From Hydrogenophaga sp. (GTDB lineage: Bacteria > Pseudomonadota > Gammaproteobacteria > Burkholderiales > Burkholderiaceae_C): a stretch of DNA of 64,000 nt. A program made the position numbers and the translations under genes. The DNA is taken from contig JAABQK010000003.1 of the NCBI GenBank assembly GCA_011391495.1, positions 62,001 through 126,000 on the forward strand. The letters are read 5' to 3'. Each line of letters begins with the position of its first letter. The first letter of the stretch is position 1. The notes below the pieces were generated by a model that made no database searches, had not been told where the DNA came from, and worked only from the letters and a program-made list of their open reading frames with translations. Positions 26,564 to 36,041 of this stretch are shown here, in pieces.

Positions 26564-26593
26564 TTGAATGTTTTCAAAAAGTGTATACACTTT
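26564..26593 (+). promoter_or_regulatory. Promoter and GntR-type operator upstream of puuD
   Basis: AAAGTGTATACACTTT at 26578-26593 is identical to the gntR/uraH operator. TTGAAT at 26564 and TACACT at 26586, 16 bases apart, could be the -35 and -10 elements. The operator would then cover the -10 region, giving repression until the inducer is present. The puuD start is about 120 bases downstream. Confidence 0.75.
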
Positions 26594-26713
26594 CGGTCTG
26601 GTCGCAGCGGAGCGGGTGTGAAGGTTTCGCACTCAGGGCGGCCCTCAGCCGACTCAGAGCGCCCGCGGTGGTGAGTCGCAAACCCTGACGGTCGTTCCGT
26701 TTGAAGAGGCGCC

Positions 26714-27910
26714 ATGGAAACTTATCTGCTGGATTGGGCCAATCTGCTGCTGCGCTGGCTGCACGTCATCGTCGCCATCGCCTGGATCGGGTCTTCCTTC
26801 TACTTTGTCTTTCTCGACAGCAGCCTCACGCCACCGCAAGACGAGCAACTGAAGAAAGACGGTGTGTCCGGTGAACTCTGGGCCGTGCACGGCGGCGGCT
26901 TCTACCACCCGGTGAAGTTCGCGGTTTCGCCGCCCAAGCTGCCCGATCACCTGCACTGGTTCTACTGGGAAAGCTATTCCACCTGGCTCTCTGGGTTTGC
27001 GCTGTTCCTCATCTCCTATCTCTGGAGTCCGAGCGTCTACCTGATCGACCCGCGCATCATGGAATGGAGCCCGGCCGGTGCGATTGCTGCCGCGCTGGCT
27101 TTCCTGGTGCTGTTCTGGCTGCTGTACGACGCCATCTGCCGCACGCTGGGGCAGACGAAGAACGGCGAGGCCAAGGTCGGCGCGCTGGTGCTGGTGCTGG
27201 TGTGTTTCGCCGCCTGGGCGGCCACCCAGATGTTTGCCGGCCGTGCGGCCTTCCTGCTCATGGGCGCGATGATCGCCACCGCCATGAGCGCCAATGTGTT
27301 CTTCTGGATCATCCCCGGCCAGCGCACGGTGGTGGCCGACCTGAAAGCCGGCCGGCTGGTGGACCCGATCCACGGCAAGCGCGGCAAGCAGCGCAGCGTG
27401 CACAACACCTACTTCACGCTGCCGGTGCTGTTTGCCATGCTGAGCAACCACTACAGCTTCACCTACACGCACGAACACAACTGGGTGATCCTCATCGGCA
27501 TGATGTTTGCCGGCGCGGCCATCCGCCAGTTCTTCGTCATGCGCCACGGCTTCAAGCTCGGCCGCAACCCGCATCCCTGGCCCTATGCCGCAGCAGGAGT
27601 GGTCGCGCTGCTCGCGCTCATCGTCTGGCTCAAGCCTGCGCCGGTGCAGGCCGTGGCCGTGCCCGACACGGTGAGCTACGCGCAGATCCAGCCCGTGATC
27701 GCCCAGCGCTGCGTGATGTGCCACGGCGAGGCCCTGCAGTCGAAAAACGTGCGGCTCGATTCGCCCGAAGCGGTGAAACAGCATGCGCAGACTGTGTACC
27801 AGCAGGTGGTGGTCATGAAGCTCATGCCCATGAACAACGCCACCGGCATCACAGACGCCGAGCGCGCCCTGTTTGCGCAGTGGTTCCAGGGCGGTGCTCC
27901 CACCGAGTGA
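26714..27910 (+). CDS. puuD: Membrane-bound urate oxidase PuuD with C-terminal cytochrome c
   Basis: A 398-residue inner-membrane protein that oxidises urate to 5-hydroxyisourate. It has about eight or nine transmembrane segments (for example WLHVIVAIAWIGSSFYFVFL, AAALAFLVLFWLLYDAI) and many conserved histidines. A C-terminal cytochrome c domain carries the heme site CVMCH at residues 333-337, with a distal Met in KLMPMNNATG. Electrons therefore probably pass to the respiratory chain instead of directly to oxygen as in soluble uricase. It starts after GAAGAGG. Upstream lies the GntR operator. Confidence 0.95.
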   Translation: METYLLDWANLLLRWLHVIVAIAWIGSSFYFVFLDSSLTPPQDEQLKKDGVSGELWAVHGGGFYHPVKFAVSPPKLPDHLHWFYWESYSTWLSGFALFLISYLWSPSVYLIDPRIMEWSPAGAIAAALAFLVLFWLLYDAICRTLGQTKNGEAKVGALVLVLVCFAAWAATQMFAGRAAFLLMGAMIATAMSANVFFWIIPGQRTVVADLKAGRLVDPIHGKRGKQRSVHNTYFTLPVLFAMLSNHYSFTYTHEHNWVILIGMMFAGAAIRQFFVMRHGFKLGRNPHPWPYAAAGVVALLALIVWLKPAPVQAVAVPDTVSYAQIQPVIAQRCVMCHGEALQSKNVRLDSPEAVKQHAQTVYQQVVVMKLMPMNNATGITDAERALFAQWFQGGAPTE

Positions 27911-27995
27911 GCTTGCCGAAGTGATGGCGCGTGCCCAAAGGGCTTGTGAACTGCGGTAACCTCGCTGCCGCTTACACAACTCCTTTGAGCACACC

Positions 27996-29102
<1,107 letters not shown>

Positions 29103-29104
29103 TC

Positions 29105-29965
29105 ATGGCTTTTGACCGTCTTGAACTGCTCAGCGAACATGGCTGCTTCGGCGGTGTTCAGCGTTTCTACCAACATGCCTCCGGCGAGGTCGGCCTGCCG
29201 ATGCGCTTCGGCCTCTTCCTGCCACCGCAGACGGTGGCGGGCCAGCGCGTGCCCTTGCTCACGTTCCTGGCCGGCCTCACCTGCACCGAAGAAACCTTTG
29301 CCATCAAGGCGGGTGCACAGCGCACCGCGGCGCAGCTGGGCCTGGCCCTGCTGATGCCCGACACCAGCCCGCGCAACACCGGCGTGGACAGCGAAGACCA
29401 CCACTGGGACTTCGGCGCCGGTGCGGGCTTCTACCTCGATGCCACCCAGGCGCCCTGGTCGGGCCACTGGTGCATGGAGAGCTACCTGCTCAGGGAACTG
29501 CTGCCTGCGGTGACGGCAGCGTTCGGGCTGGACGGAGAACGCCTCGGCCTGTTCGGCCACTCCATGGGCGGCCACGGTGCGCTCACGCTCGCGCTGCGCC
29601 ACCCCGGCGTCTTCCGAAGCGTCTCGGCTTTCGCGCCCATCTGTGCGCCCACGAAATGCCCCTGGGGCCACAGGGCCTTCACCGGCTACCTGGGGCAGGA
29701 CGAAAGCACCTGGGCGGCGCACGACGCCAGCCTGCTGATGGTGGCGCAAACCTCAGCGCCATACCCCGGCGGCATCCTGATCGACCAGGGCCTGGCCGAC
29801 AAATTCCTGGCCGAGCAGCTCTACCCGGAAGCGTTCGAGGTGGCCTGTGCGCAGGTCGGCCAGCCGCTCACGCTGCGCCGCCACGCCGGCTACGACCATG
29901 GCTACTACTTCATCAGCAGCTTCATCGATGACCAGCTGCGCCACCACGCGCAAGCCCTGGCCTGA
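29105..29965 (+). CDS. fghA: S-formylglutathione hydrolase
   Basis: A 286-residue serine esterase of the esterase D family that releases formate and glutathione. The nucleophile motif is GHSMGGHGALTLAL, and the catalytic His lies in GYDHGYYFISSFIDDQLRHHA. PFCKW-like LTCTEETFAIKAGAQRTAAQLGLALLMPDTSPR is typical. The ORF track begins at a TTG two codons upstream; the ATG at 29105 is the natural start. Operon with frmA. Confidence 0.95.
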   Translation: MAFDRLELLSEHGCFGGVQRFYQHASGEVGLPMRFGLFLPPQTVAGQRVPLLTFLAGLTCTEETFAIKAGAQRTAAQLGLALLMPDTSPRNTGVDSEDHHWDFGAGAGFYLDATQAPWSGHWCMESYLLRELLPAVTAAFGLDGERLGLFGHSMGGHGALTLALRHPGVFRSVSAFAPICAPTKCPWGHRAFTGYLGQDESTWAAHDASLLMVAQTSAPYPGGILIDQGLADKFLAEQLYPEAFEVACAQVGQPLTLRRHAGYDHGYYFISSFIDDQLRHHAQALA

Positions 29966-29981
29966 CCCACCCAACTTCCCC

Positions 29982-30641
29982 ATGCGCCCGCGCCAATTCG
30001 ACCTCATCGCCTTCGACTGGGACGGCACCCTGTTCGATTCCACCGCCCTCATCACCCGCTGCATCCAGGCTGCGGTGGCCGATGTCGGCGGCACCGTGCC
30101 GAGCGACACAGCCGCCAGCTACGTCATCGGCATGGGCCTGATGCAGGCGCTGGCGCACGCCGCGCCCGATGTGCCGGCCGACAAGCACAAGCTGCTGGGT
30201 GAGCGCTACCGCCACCACTATTTCGCGCACCAAGACGACATCAGCCTGTTTGACGGCGTGCTGCCTCTGCTGGCCGACCTGAAAGGCCGCCAGCACTGGC
30301 TGACCGTGGCCACCGGCAAAAGCCGCCGTGGGCTCGACGAAGCGCTGCGCAGCGTGGAGCTGCAGGGCATGTTCGACGGCTCGCGCACCGCCGACGAGAC
30401 CGCCGGCAAACCCAGTCCGCTGATGCTGCACGAGCTGATGGCCGAGTTCGGCGTGGAGCCCGAGCGCACGCTCATGATCGGCGACACCACACACGACCTG
30501 CAGATGGCGCTGAACGCCGGTTGCGCCAGCGTGGGCGTGAGCTACGGCGCCCACGAGCCCGATGCCTTTCATGCCCTGCAGCCGCTGCATGTGGCGCATT
30601 CTGTGCGCGACCTGCACGCCTGGCTGGCCGCCCACGCCTGA
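29982..30641 (+). CDS. HAD-family hydrolase (phosphoglycolate phosphatase-like)
   Basis: A 219-residue haloacid dehalogenase-type phosphatase. Motif I is DWDGTLFDS, motif II a TGKSRRGLD-type threonine, motif III the lysine of AGKPSP, and motif IV GDTTHDLQMALNAG. The cap is of the Gph/beta-phosphoglucomutase type. In Burkholderiales a related gene precedes the Rieske and sppA genes, the order seen here. The substrate is unknown. The start at 29982 follows the fghA stop by 16 bases. Confidence 0.9.
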   Translation: MRPRQFDLIAFDWDGTLFDSTALITRCIQAAVADVGGTVPSDTAASYVIGMGLMQALAHAAPDVPADKHKLLGERYRHHYFAHQDDISLFDGVLPLLADLKGRQHWLTVATGKSRRGLDEALRSVELQGMFDGSRTADETAGKPSPLMLHELMAEFGVEPERTLMIGDTTHDLQMALNAGCASVGVSYGAHEPDAFHALQPLHVAHSVRDLHAWLAAHA

Positions 30642-30659
30642 GCGGAGCCGCGCGCGGCC

Positions 30660-31040
30660 ATGGACACGCCCGACCCGCAGAGCCTGCACCCGCTGTGCCG
30701 CAGCGCCGATCTGCTCGACAGCGGTCTGGCGGTGCCGTTCGACGTGGTCTACGGCGGCCAGACCTGCCGCGCCTTTGCCATCCGCTTTCAGGGACAGGTG
30801 CATGCCTACCTCAACCGCTGCGCCCACGTGGCCATGGAAATGGACTGGCAGCCCAACCGCTTTTTTGACGACACCGGCCGCTGGCTGGTCTGCGCCACGC
30901 ACGGCGCCGTTTATGCACCCGATACGGGGGCTTGCCGCGGCGGTCCCTGCCGCGGCGCGCTGGTGAAGATCGAACTCTTGGAGCAGGGCGGGGTGATTCA
31001 CTGGCGGTCACAATACAACCTCAAACCCGTGGAATTCTGA
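30660..31040 (+). CDS. Rieske [2Fe-2S] protein
   Basis: A 126-residue soluble ferredoxin-like protein with the Rieske cluster ligands C54-x-H56 (NRCAHVAMEMD) and C78-xx-H81 (CATHGAVY). It has no membrane segment and no oxygenase catalytic domain, so it is a stand-alone electron carrier of unknown partner. It lies between the HAD phosphatase gene and sppA with short gaps on both sides. Confidence 0.9.
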   Translation: MDTPDPQSLHPLCRSADLLDSGLAVPFDVVYGGQTCRAFAIRFQGQVHAYLNRCAHVAMEMDWQPNRFFDDTGRWLVCATHGAVYAPDTGACRGGPCRGALVKIELLEQGGVIHWRSQYNLKPVEF

Positions 31041-31052
31041 GAAGCCGCCAAC

Positions 31053-32036
31053 ATGAACGACGACAACACCGGCCTGCCCGGCAATCTCTCCGGGGAGCGC
31101 CCCCAGGGCGTGGCCTGGGAGCGCGCGACCCTTGAAAAGCTGATCTTCGCGGCCCTGAAAGAGCAGCAGGCGGCCCGCCGCTGGAAGCTCTTCATGCGAC
31201 TGACCTGGCTCGTTGCCCTGGCCGCCCTGGCGTGGATGATCTACCACGCCGACGAGGTCAATACCGCCGTGAGCACGCCGCACACCGCCGTGATCGAGAT
31301 CAAGGGCGAGATCGCCTCGTCCGCCGAGGCCAGCGCGGCCAACGTGGTCAGTTCGCTGGTCAGCGCGTTTGAAGACAAGGGTGCCGTGGCCATCGTGCTG
31401 CTGATCGACTCGCCCGGCGGCAGTCCCGTGCAGGCCGGCATCATCAACGACGAAATCACGCGCCTGAAGGCCCTGCACCAGAAGAAGGTCTATGCGGTGG
31501 TGGAAGAAACCTGCGCCTCGGCCGCTTACTACATCGCCGCCGCCGCCGACGACATCTATGTGGACAAGGCCAGCCTGGTGGGCAGCATCGGCGTGCTCAT
31601 GGACGGCTTCGGCTTCACCGGCCTGATGGAAAAGCTCGGCATCGAGCGCCGCCTCATGACCGCCGGCAGCAACAAGGGCATGCTCGACCCCTTCAGCCCG
31701 CAAGACGATGCCCAGCGCGCTTACATGCAATCCATGCTTGGCGAAATCCACACGCAGTTCATCACGGTGGTGAAAAAAGGCCGCGGCGAACGCCTGAAAG
31801 AAACCCCCGACACCTTCAGCGGGCTTGTTTGGAGCGGCCAGCAGGCGGTCACGCTGGGCCTGGCCGACGGCTTGGGCAGTCTCGACTCGGTGGCCCGGGA
31901 CATCGTCAAGGCCGAAGACATCGTGGACTACACCCAGCGGGAAAACCTGGGCCTGCGCCTGGCCCGGCGCTTCGGTGCCAGCGTGGGTGAGGGCATGTTC
32001 CTGGCCGCGCGCAGCGCGGGCGTGCAGCTGCGCTGA
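31053..32036 (+). CDS. sppA: Signal peptide peptidase SppA (short type)
   Basis: A 327-residue inner-membrane serine protease that degrades cleaved signal peptides. One transmembrane segment spans about residues 47-64 (LFMRLTWLVALAALAWMIYH), leaving a periplasmic S49-family domain. LLIDSPGGSPVQAGIINDEI, VEETCASAAYYIAAAADDIYVD (nucleophile Ser) and ASLVGSIGVLMDGFGF are present. Length is that of the single-domain 36K type. It ends a co-directional group with the HAD and Rieske genes. Confidence 0.94.
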   Translation: MNDDNTGLPGNLSGERPQGVAWERATLEKLIFAALKEQQAARRWKLFMRLTWLVALAALAWMIYHADEVNTAVSTPHTAVIEIKGEIASSAEASAANVVSSLVSAFEDKGAVAIVLLIDSPGGSPVQAGIINDEITRLKALHQKKVYAVVEETCASAAYYIAAAADDIYVDKASLVGSIGVLMDGFGFTGLMEKLGIERRLMTAGSNKGMLDPFSPQDDAQRAYMQSMLGEIHTQFITVVKKGRGERLKETPDTFSGLVWSGQQAVTLGLADGLGSLDSVARDIVKAEDIVDYTQRENLGLRLARRFGASVGEGMFLAARSAGVQLR

Positions 32037-32075
32037 GCACCCCCCGCACCGGGCTGGTCGCCTAAGCTCGCCCGC

Positions 32076-32843
32076 CTACAGCGCTGCCCGGCCCGACACC
32101 CAGTACGCCAGCAGCCCCAGGCATTCGTGCAGTGCGAACTGCCATTGCTGCACACCGCGGGTCAGCGAATAGGCCGTCCAGGGTGTGTGCTGGTTGCTGC
32201 GGAAGTCCGCCGGCCAGGGTGTCACGTTCCAGCCCTGGGCCCGAAACGCCGCCATCGCCCGCGGCATGTGCCAGGCCGAGGTCAGCAGCAGCCAGGGGCG
32301 CGTCTTGTCCACGCCCGGCAGTTGCGCGGTGAGCACCGCGTTTTCATACGTGGTGCGCGAAGCCGCCTCGTACAACACGCGTCCGGGTGGCACACCCATG
32401 CGGGTGAAAAAGTGGCGGGCCAGCACGGCTTCGGCCACGCAGCCTTCCCCCGTGTCCACACAGCCGCCGGTGAACACCAGCGCCAGGCCGGGGTGGGCTC
32501 TGGCCAGCGCCACTGCCTCCGTCAGGCGATCGGCGTGCGCATTCAGCTGCACCTGCTTGCGCCCGAGCTGCAGCGAAGCGCGCTCGAACGCGCCACCCAG
32601 CACCACGACGCCCGCGTAGGCTGAAGGGTCCTGGTTGGCCGGGGCGTGCCAGGTTTCCAGTGCGTGCATCAGCCGGTCGGGCAGGGCCATCCAGCCCAGC
32701 AGCAACAGCATCAGCAGGGCCAGGCCCACGCTGCGGCGCGCCGCAACGGGGTGGCGGCGCATCAGCCACCAGCCCAGCGCCAGCACCAACGCCACCCAGA
32801 ACAGCGGGTCGGTCAGCAGGCTCCGGGCCAGTCCGTAAACCAC
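32076..32843 (-). CDS. YdcF/SanA-like DUF218 membrane protein
   Basis: A 255-residue protein with two N-terminal hydrophobic segments (residues about 12-28 and 38-53), then a DUF218 domain: AGVVVLGGAFERA, HADRLTEAVALARAHPGLALVFTGG, ASRTTYENAVLTA and LLLTSAWHMPRAMAAFRAQGW. Relatives act in cell-envelope processes but biochemical activity is poorly known. The start codon is GTG at 32843, seven bases after the galE stop; no ATG is available nearby. Confidence 0.88.
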   Translation of the reverse strand: MVYGLARSLLTDPLFWVALVLALGWWLMRRHPVAARRSVGLALLMLLLLGWMALPDRLMHALETWHAPANQDPSAYAGVVVLGGAFERASLQLGRKQVQLNAHADRLTEAVALARAHPGLALVFTGGCVDTGEGCVAEAVLARHFFTRMGVPPGRVLYEAASRTTYENAVLTAQLPGVDKTRPWLLLTSAWHMPRAMAAFRAQGWNVTPWPADFRSNQHTPWTAYSLTRGVQQWQFALHECLGLLAYWVSGRAAL

Positions 32844-32850
32844 CTAGGGC

Positions 32851-33885
32851 TCAGCCCCGGTAGCCGTTCGGATTGCCGCTCTGCCAGCGCCAGGCGTCGG
32901 CACACATCTGTTCCAGCGTGTGCTTCGCTTCCCATCCCAGCAGCCGCTTCGCCAGCGACGGGTCGGCGTAACACTGCGCCACGTCACCCGCGCGGCGCGG
33001 GGCGATCACATAGGGCACCAGCCGGCCGCTGGCCTTTTCGACCGCCCGCACCGCCTCCAGCACGCTCACGCCGCGGCCCGTGCCCAGGTTCACCGTGAAG
33101 CTCTCGCCCTTGGTCAGCAGCGCCTGCAACGCCGCCACGTGGCCGGCGGCCAGGTCCTGCACGTGGATGTAGTCGCGCACGCCGGTGCCGTCGGGCGTCG
33201 GGTAGTCGCCGCCGAACACGTTCACATGCGGCCGCTGGCCCACCGCCACCTGCGTCACGTAGGGCATGAGGTTGTTGGGAATGTCGGCCGGGTCCTCGCC
33301 AATCAGCCCGCTCGGGTGCGCGCCCGCCGGGTTGAAGTAGCGCAACACGCCGATGCGCCAGGCCGGGCTGGCCACGCGCAGCGCCGACAGCATGTCCTCG
33401 ATCACCAGCTTGCTGTGGCCGTAGGGGTTGGTGTGGCTGCGTGGAAAGTCTTCGGTGATGGGCACCGAAGCCGGGTCGCCATACACCGTGGCGCTGCTGG
33501 AAAACACCAGCGTGGGCAAGGCCGGAGCGCTGCCGTCGGCAAACACCGCCGCCATGGCGCGCAGCAGGCTCACCGCGCCGCCGATGTTGTTGTGAAAGTA
33601 CTTCAGCGGGTTCGCCACGCTCTCGCCCACCGCCTTGTCGCCGGCAAAGTGCACCACACCCGCCGGCTGGTGGCGGCGCAGCACCGCTTCCACCCACGGC
33701 GTGTCCAGCACATCGCCGCGCTCCAGCGTCACCGGCCGGCCGGTGATGCGCTCCAGCCGCTCCAGCACCACCGGGTGGCTGTTGGCAAAGTTGTCCAGAA
33801 TGACCGGCTCGAAGCCGGCCTCGCGCAGGGCAATGAAGGTGTGGCTGCCGATGTAGCCGGCGCCGCCGGTGAGAAGGATGTTCAT
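32851..33885 (-). CDS. galE: UDP-glucose 4-epimerase
   Basis: A 344-residue short-chain dehydrogenase-type epimerase interconverting UDP-glucose and UDP-galactose. The NAD site is GGAGYIGSH at residues 7-15, the catalytic Ser/Thr lies in FSSSATVYGDP, and the YxxxK pair is in NPYGHSKLVIEDML. C-terminal RAGDVAQCYADPSLAKRLLGW is typical. Downstream is the ydcF-like gene with a 7-base gap. Upstream is a 1.24-kb region with a degraded manC, then divergent galU, so this is a sugar-nucleotide locus. Confidence 0.96.
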   Translation of the reverse strand: MNILLTGGAGYIGSHTFIALREAGFEPVILDNFANSHPVVLERLERITGRPVTLERGDVLDTPWVEAVLRRHQPAGVVHFAGDKAVGESVANPLKYFHNNIGGAVSLLRAMAAVFADGSAPALPTLVFSSSATVYGDPASVPITEDFPRSHTNPYGHSKLVIEDMLSALRVASPAWRIGVLRYFNPAGAHPSGLIGEDPADIPNNLMPYVTQVAVGQRPHVNVFGGDYPTPDGTGVRDYIHVQDLAAGHVAALQALLTKGESFTVNLGTGRGVSVLEAVRAVEKASGRLVPYVIAPRRAGDVAQCYADPSLAKRLLGWEAKHTLEQMCADAWRWQSGNPNGYRG

Positions 33886-34221
33886 GGGAGGTCGGGCGTG
33901 GTCATGCCGCGCCAGGGTTCGGGGTAGGGCCAGGCATGTCGCTCACAAGAACACTACCTGCTGGCGCACCGGGTCGAGGACGGCTGGCCACTGCTGCTGT
34001 GGTGTTCAATCAACCCTTCCGACGCAAAGCGAATCTGAGATCTGTGCCTGAGTGTGTCGCGTTCGAACGGAGTGAGGCGCATAGGGATTGGCGGGAAACT
34101 GCAATCGATGTTAGCGCATGACTTGTCTTTGCACGCCAGGGAAAAAGCCGCTGACGGGGTACACAGCGAGCAGGGCATGAGCTCTCTTTCACGAGTGCGA
34201 CCGCTTTCAGCCAGTGCGGCC
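33886..34221 (-). other. Non-coding sequence upstream of galE
   Basis: About 340 bases without an intact gene. Short minus-strand frames such as MRLTPFERDT and, in another frame, WPAVLDPVRQQVVFL look protein-like but are not continuous and I could not assign them. They may be remnants of a second decayed gene. The galE promoter presumably lies here. Confidence 0.4.
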
Positions 34222-34870
34222 CTAGGTGTCCTGCAGCCGCACGATGGCCTCTTCGCCGAGGTACCTGCCCGACTGCACCGAGAGCATTTCCGGTTCACGT
34301 TTGCCGGGATTGTGCAGGCGGTGTACCTCGCCAATCGGATGTTGGTGGACTGGCTTCCGGCCAGCAGGGATACATCTTTCCTGAACTTCACTTCGGCGGG
34401 GCCTTTCACCACGATCCGGTGTTCGGCGCGGCGGTGGTGCTCTGGCAGGCTCAGGCTGGTGCCGGGTTTGACCCCGATACGTTTCGCCTCGAAGCGCTCA
34501 CCCCGGTCGATGATCCCGTACCGGCCCAAGGCCGGGCCATGCAGCGGTGCAGGGGGACGGTGGCAGTCCAGCTGCGCCAGTTGGAACCCCGCGTCTTTTG
34601 CTCGTTCGGCATGGCGGCGCTGGGCTGCCTGCGTAATGGCGGTGTTGCGCGCCGCGGGCTTCAGCAGCGCTATGCCCCCGGTCCGCGCGGCCTGCAGTGT
34701 GCCGGTCACGAGAAAGCGGTGATCGTCTGCTGCCACGCGGATCACCGGCCCGGCGTTGAAATCTTGCTGCCCGCCATGGTCTCCAGCCATTTGGGGAAAC
34801 TCTGTTGGCTGAGGGGTCAGGTGCGGATGCCCGAGCCGCACCAGCCGATGACGCAGTGATGTGGGGTCAT
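34222..34870 (-). pseudogene. Degraded mannose-1-phosphate guanylyltransferase (manC/algA-type)
   Basis: Reading three minus-strand frames in order restores parts of ManC. The N-terminus MTPHHCVIGWCGSGIRT-stop-PLSQQSFPK corresponds to the family's VILCGGSGTRLWPLSR-QSFPK, with a stop at the tryptophan codon. After a frameshift comes AADDHRFLV and GGIALLKPAARNTA. After a large internal deletion comes the cupin part RGERFEAKRIGVKPG and SLSLPEHHRRAEHRIVVKG. A one-base deletion after QSTNI shifts the frame again to GEVHRLHNPGKRE and YLGEEAIVRLQDT-stop. About 650 bases remain of an expected 1.4 kb. It cannot make a functional enzyme. Confidence 0.85.
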
Positions 34871-35126
34871 GGGCCGTGTTCGGGCCAGAGACCATGGGAC
34901 CGTTTGGAGCTGCGAGGCAAGACGCCAGTTGCCCAGGTGGCATCCCAGCACAGAGGCCGCGATGTCCGCCTCGTTCATGACCCGAAATGGCTCACGCTTT
35001 GGCAGCGCCTTCAGCGACGTGGCCCGTTTGGAACCATCGTGTGGAGATCAGGACACACCAGACACAGTGGCCCTGATAATGGAGTTTAGGGTGTAAATCC
35101 ATCACAAACAAGGGAATGTCAAAAAC

Positions 35127-36011
35127 ATGTTGATTCGCAAAGCTGTTTTCCCCGTAGGCGGCATGGGGACCCGCTTTCTGCCTGCCACCAAGGCCATCCC
35201 CAAGGAGATGCTGCCGGTGGTGGACAAGCCTTTGATCCAGTACGCGGTGGATGAGGCGTACGCGGCGGGCATTCGCCAGATGATCTTCATCACCGGGCGG
35301 CACAAGCGGGCCATTGGCGACCATTTTGATGCGGCGTTCGAGCTTGAGTACGAGCTGGAAAAGGGCAACAAGACCGAGTTGCTGGAGCTGGTGCACGCCA
35401 TCAAGCCCGATGACATGGACTGCGTGTTTGTGCGACAGGCCAGGCCGCTCGGGCTGGGCCATGCGGTGCTGTGTGCCGAGAGTGTGGTGGGCGACGAGCC
35501 GTTTGCCGTGCTGCTGGCCGACGACCTGATGCTGGGGCGAGACCAGGCCGAGGGAGGTCCCACGGTGCTGCAGCAGATGGTGGCCGCCTACGAGACCCAC
35601 CCGGGCACGGTACTGGCCGTGCAGGATGTGCCGCGCTCGGAAACCCGTCGCTATGGCGTGGTGGACACGCACGGCGTCAATGCATCGGTGGCCGAGGTGT
35701 TTGCCATGGTGGAGAAGCCGACGCCCGAGGCGGCACCGTCCACGCTGGCGGTGGCAGGACGCTACATCCTCACGCCGGCGGTGTTTGACAGCATCCGACG
35801 CCAGCCGCGCGGCGCCGGGGGCGAGATCCAGCTCACCGACGGCATTGCGGCACTGATTGGCACCGAGAAGGTGTATGCCTTCCGCTACGACGGCAAGCGT
35901 TACGACTGCGGGAGCAAAGAGGGCTTCCTGGAAGCCACCATCGATCTGGCGCTGGCCAACCCGGAGCTGAGCGCCGCGGTGCGCGCGCACATGCTCAAGG
36001 CGCTGGGCTGA
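35127..36011 (+). CDS. galU: UTP-glucose-1-phosphate uridylyltransferase
   Basis: A 294-residue nucleotidyltransferase making UDP-glucose, the precursor used by GalE and for polysaccharides. The N-terminal signature [39 protein letters not shown] is complete, with [25 protein letters not shown] and [19 protein letters not shown] following. The start is ATG 35127. The 256 bases upstream hold no intact gene, only the region between galU and the manC remnant. Confidence 0.96.
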   Translation: MLIRKAVFPVGGMGTRFLPATKAIPKEMLPVVDKPLIQYAVDEAYAAGIRQMIFITGRHKRAIGDHFDAAFELEYELEKGNKTELLELVHAIKPDDMDCVFVRQARPLGLGHAVLCAESVVGDEPFAVLLADDLMLGRDQAEGGPTVLQQMVAAYETHPGTVLAVQDVPRSETRRYGVVDTHGVNASVAEVFAMVEKPTPEAAPSTLAVAGRYILTPAVFDSIRRQPRGAGGEIQLTDGIAALIGTEKVYAFRYDGKRYDCGSKEGFLEATIDLALANPELSAAVRAHMLKALG

Positions 36012-36041
36012 GCTGGACGCCGACGCATCGGCGCGGCGCGC

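Noticed and set aside
34021-34090. MRLTPFERDT-like peptide resembling the start of small nucleotidyltransferases
   Set aside because: The match is about ten residues long and does not continue into the catalytic GSR...D motif. It is mentioned only as a possible remnant.
33954-34943. A 329-residue minus-strand ORF taken as an intact gene
   Set aside because: The ManC similarity switches frame on both sides, and the frame continues into unrelated sequence, so it is part of a pseudogene and not a functional protein.
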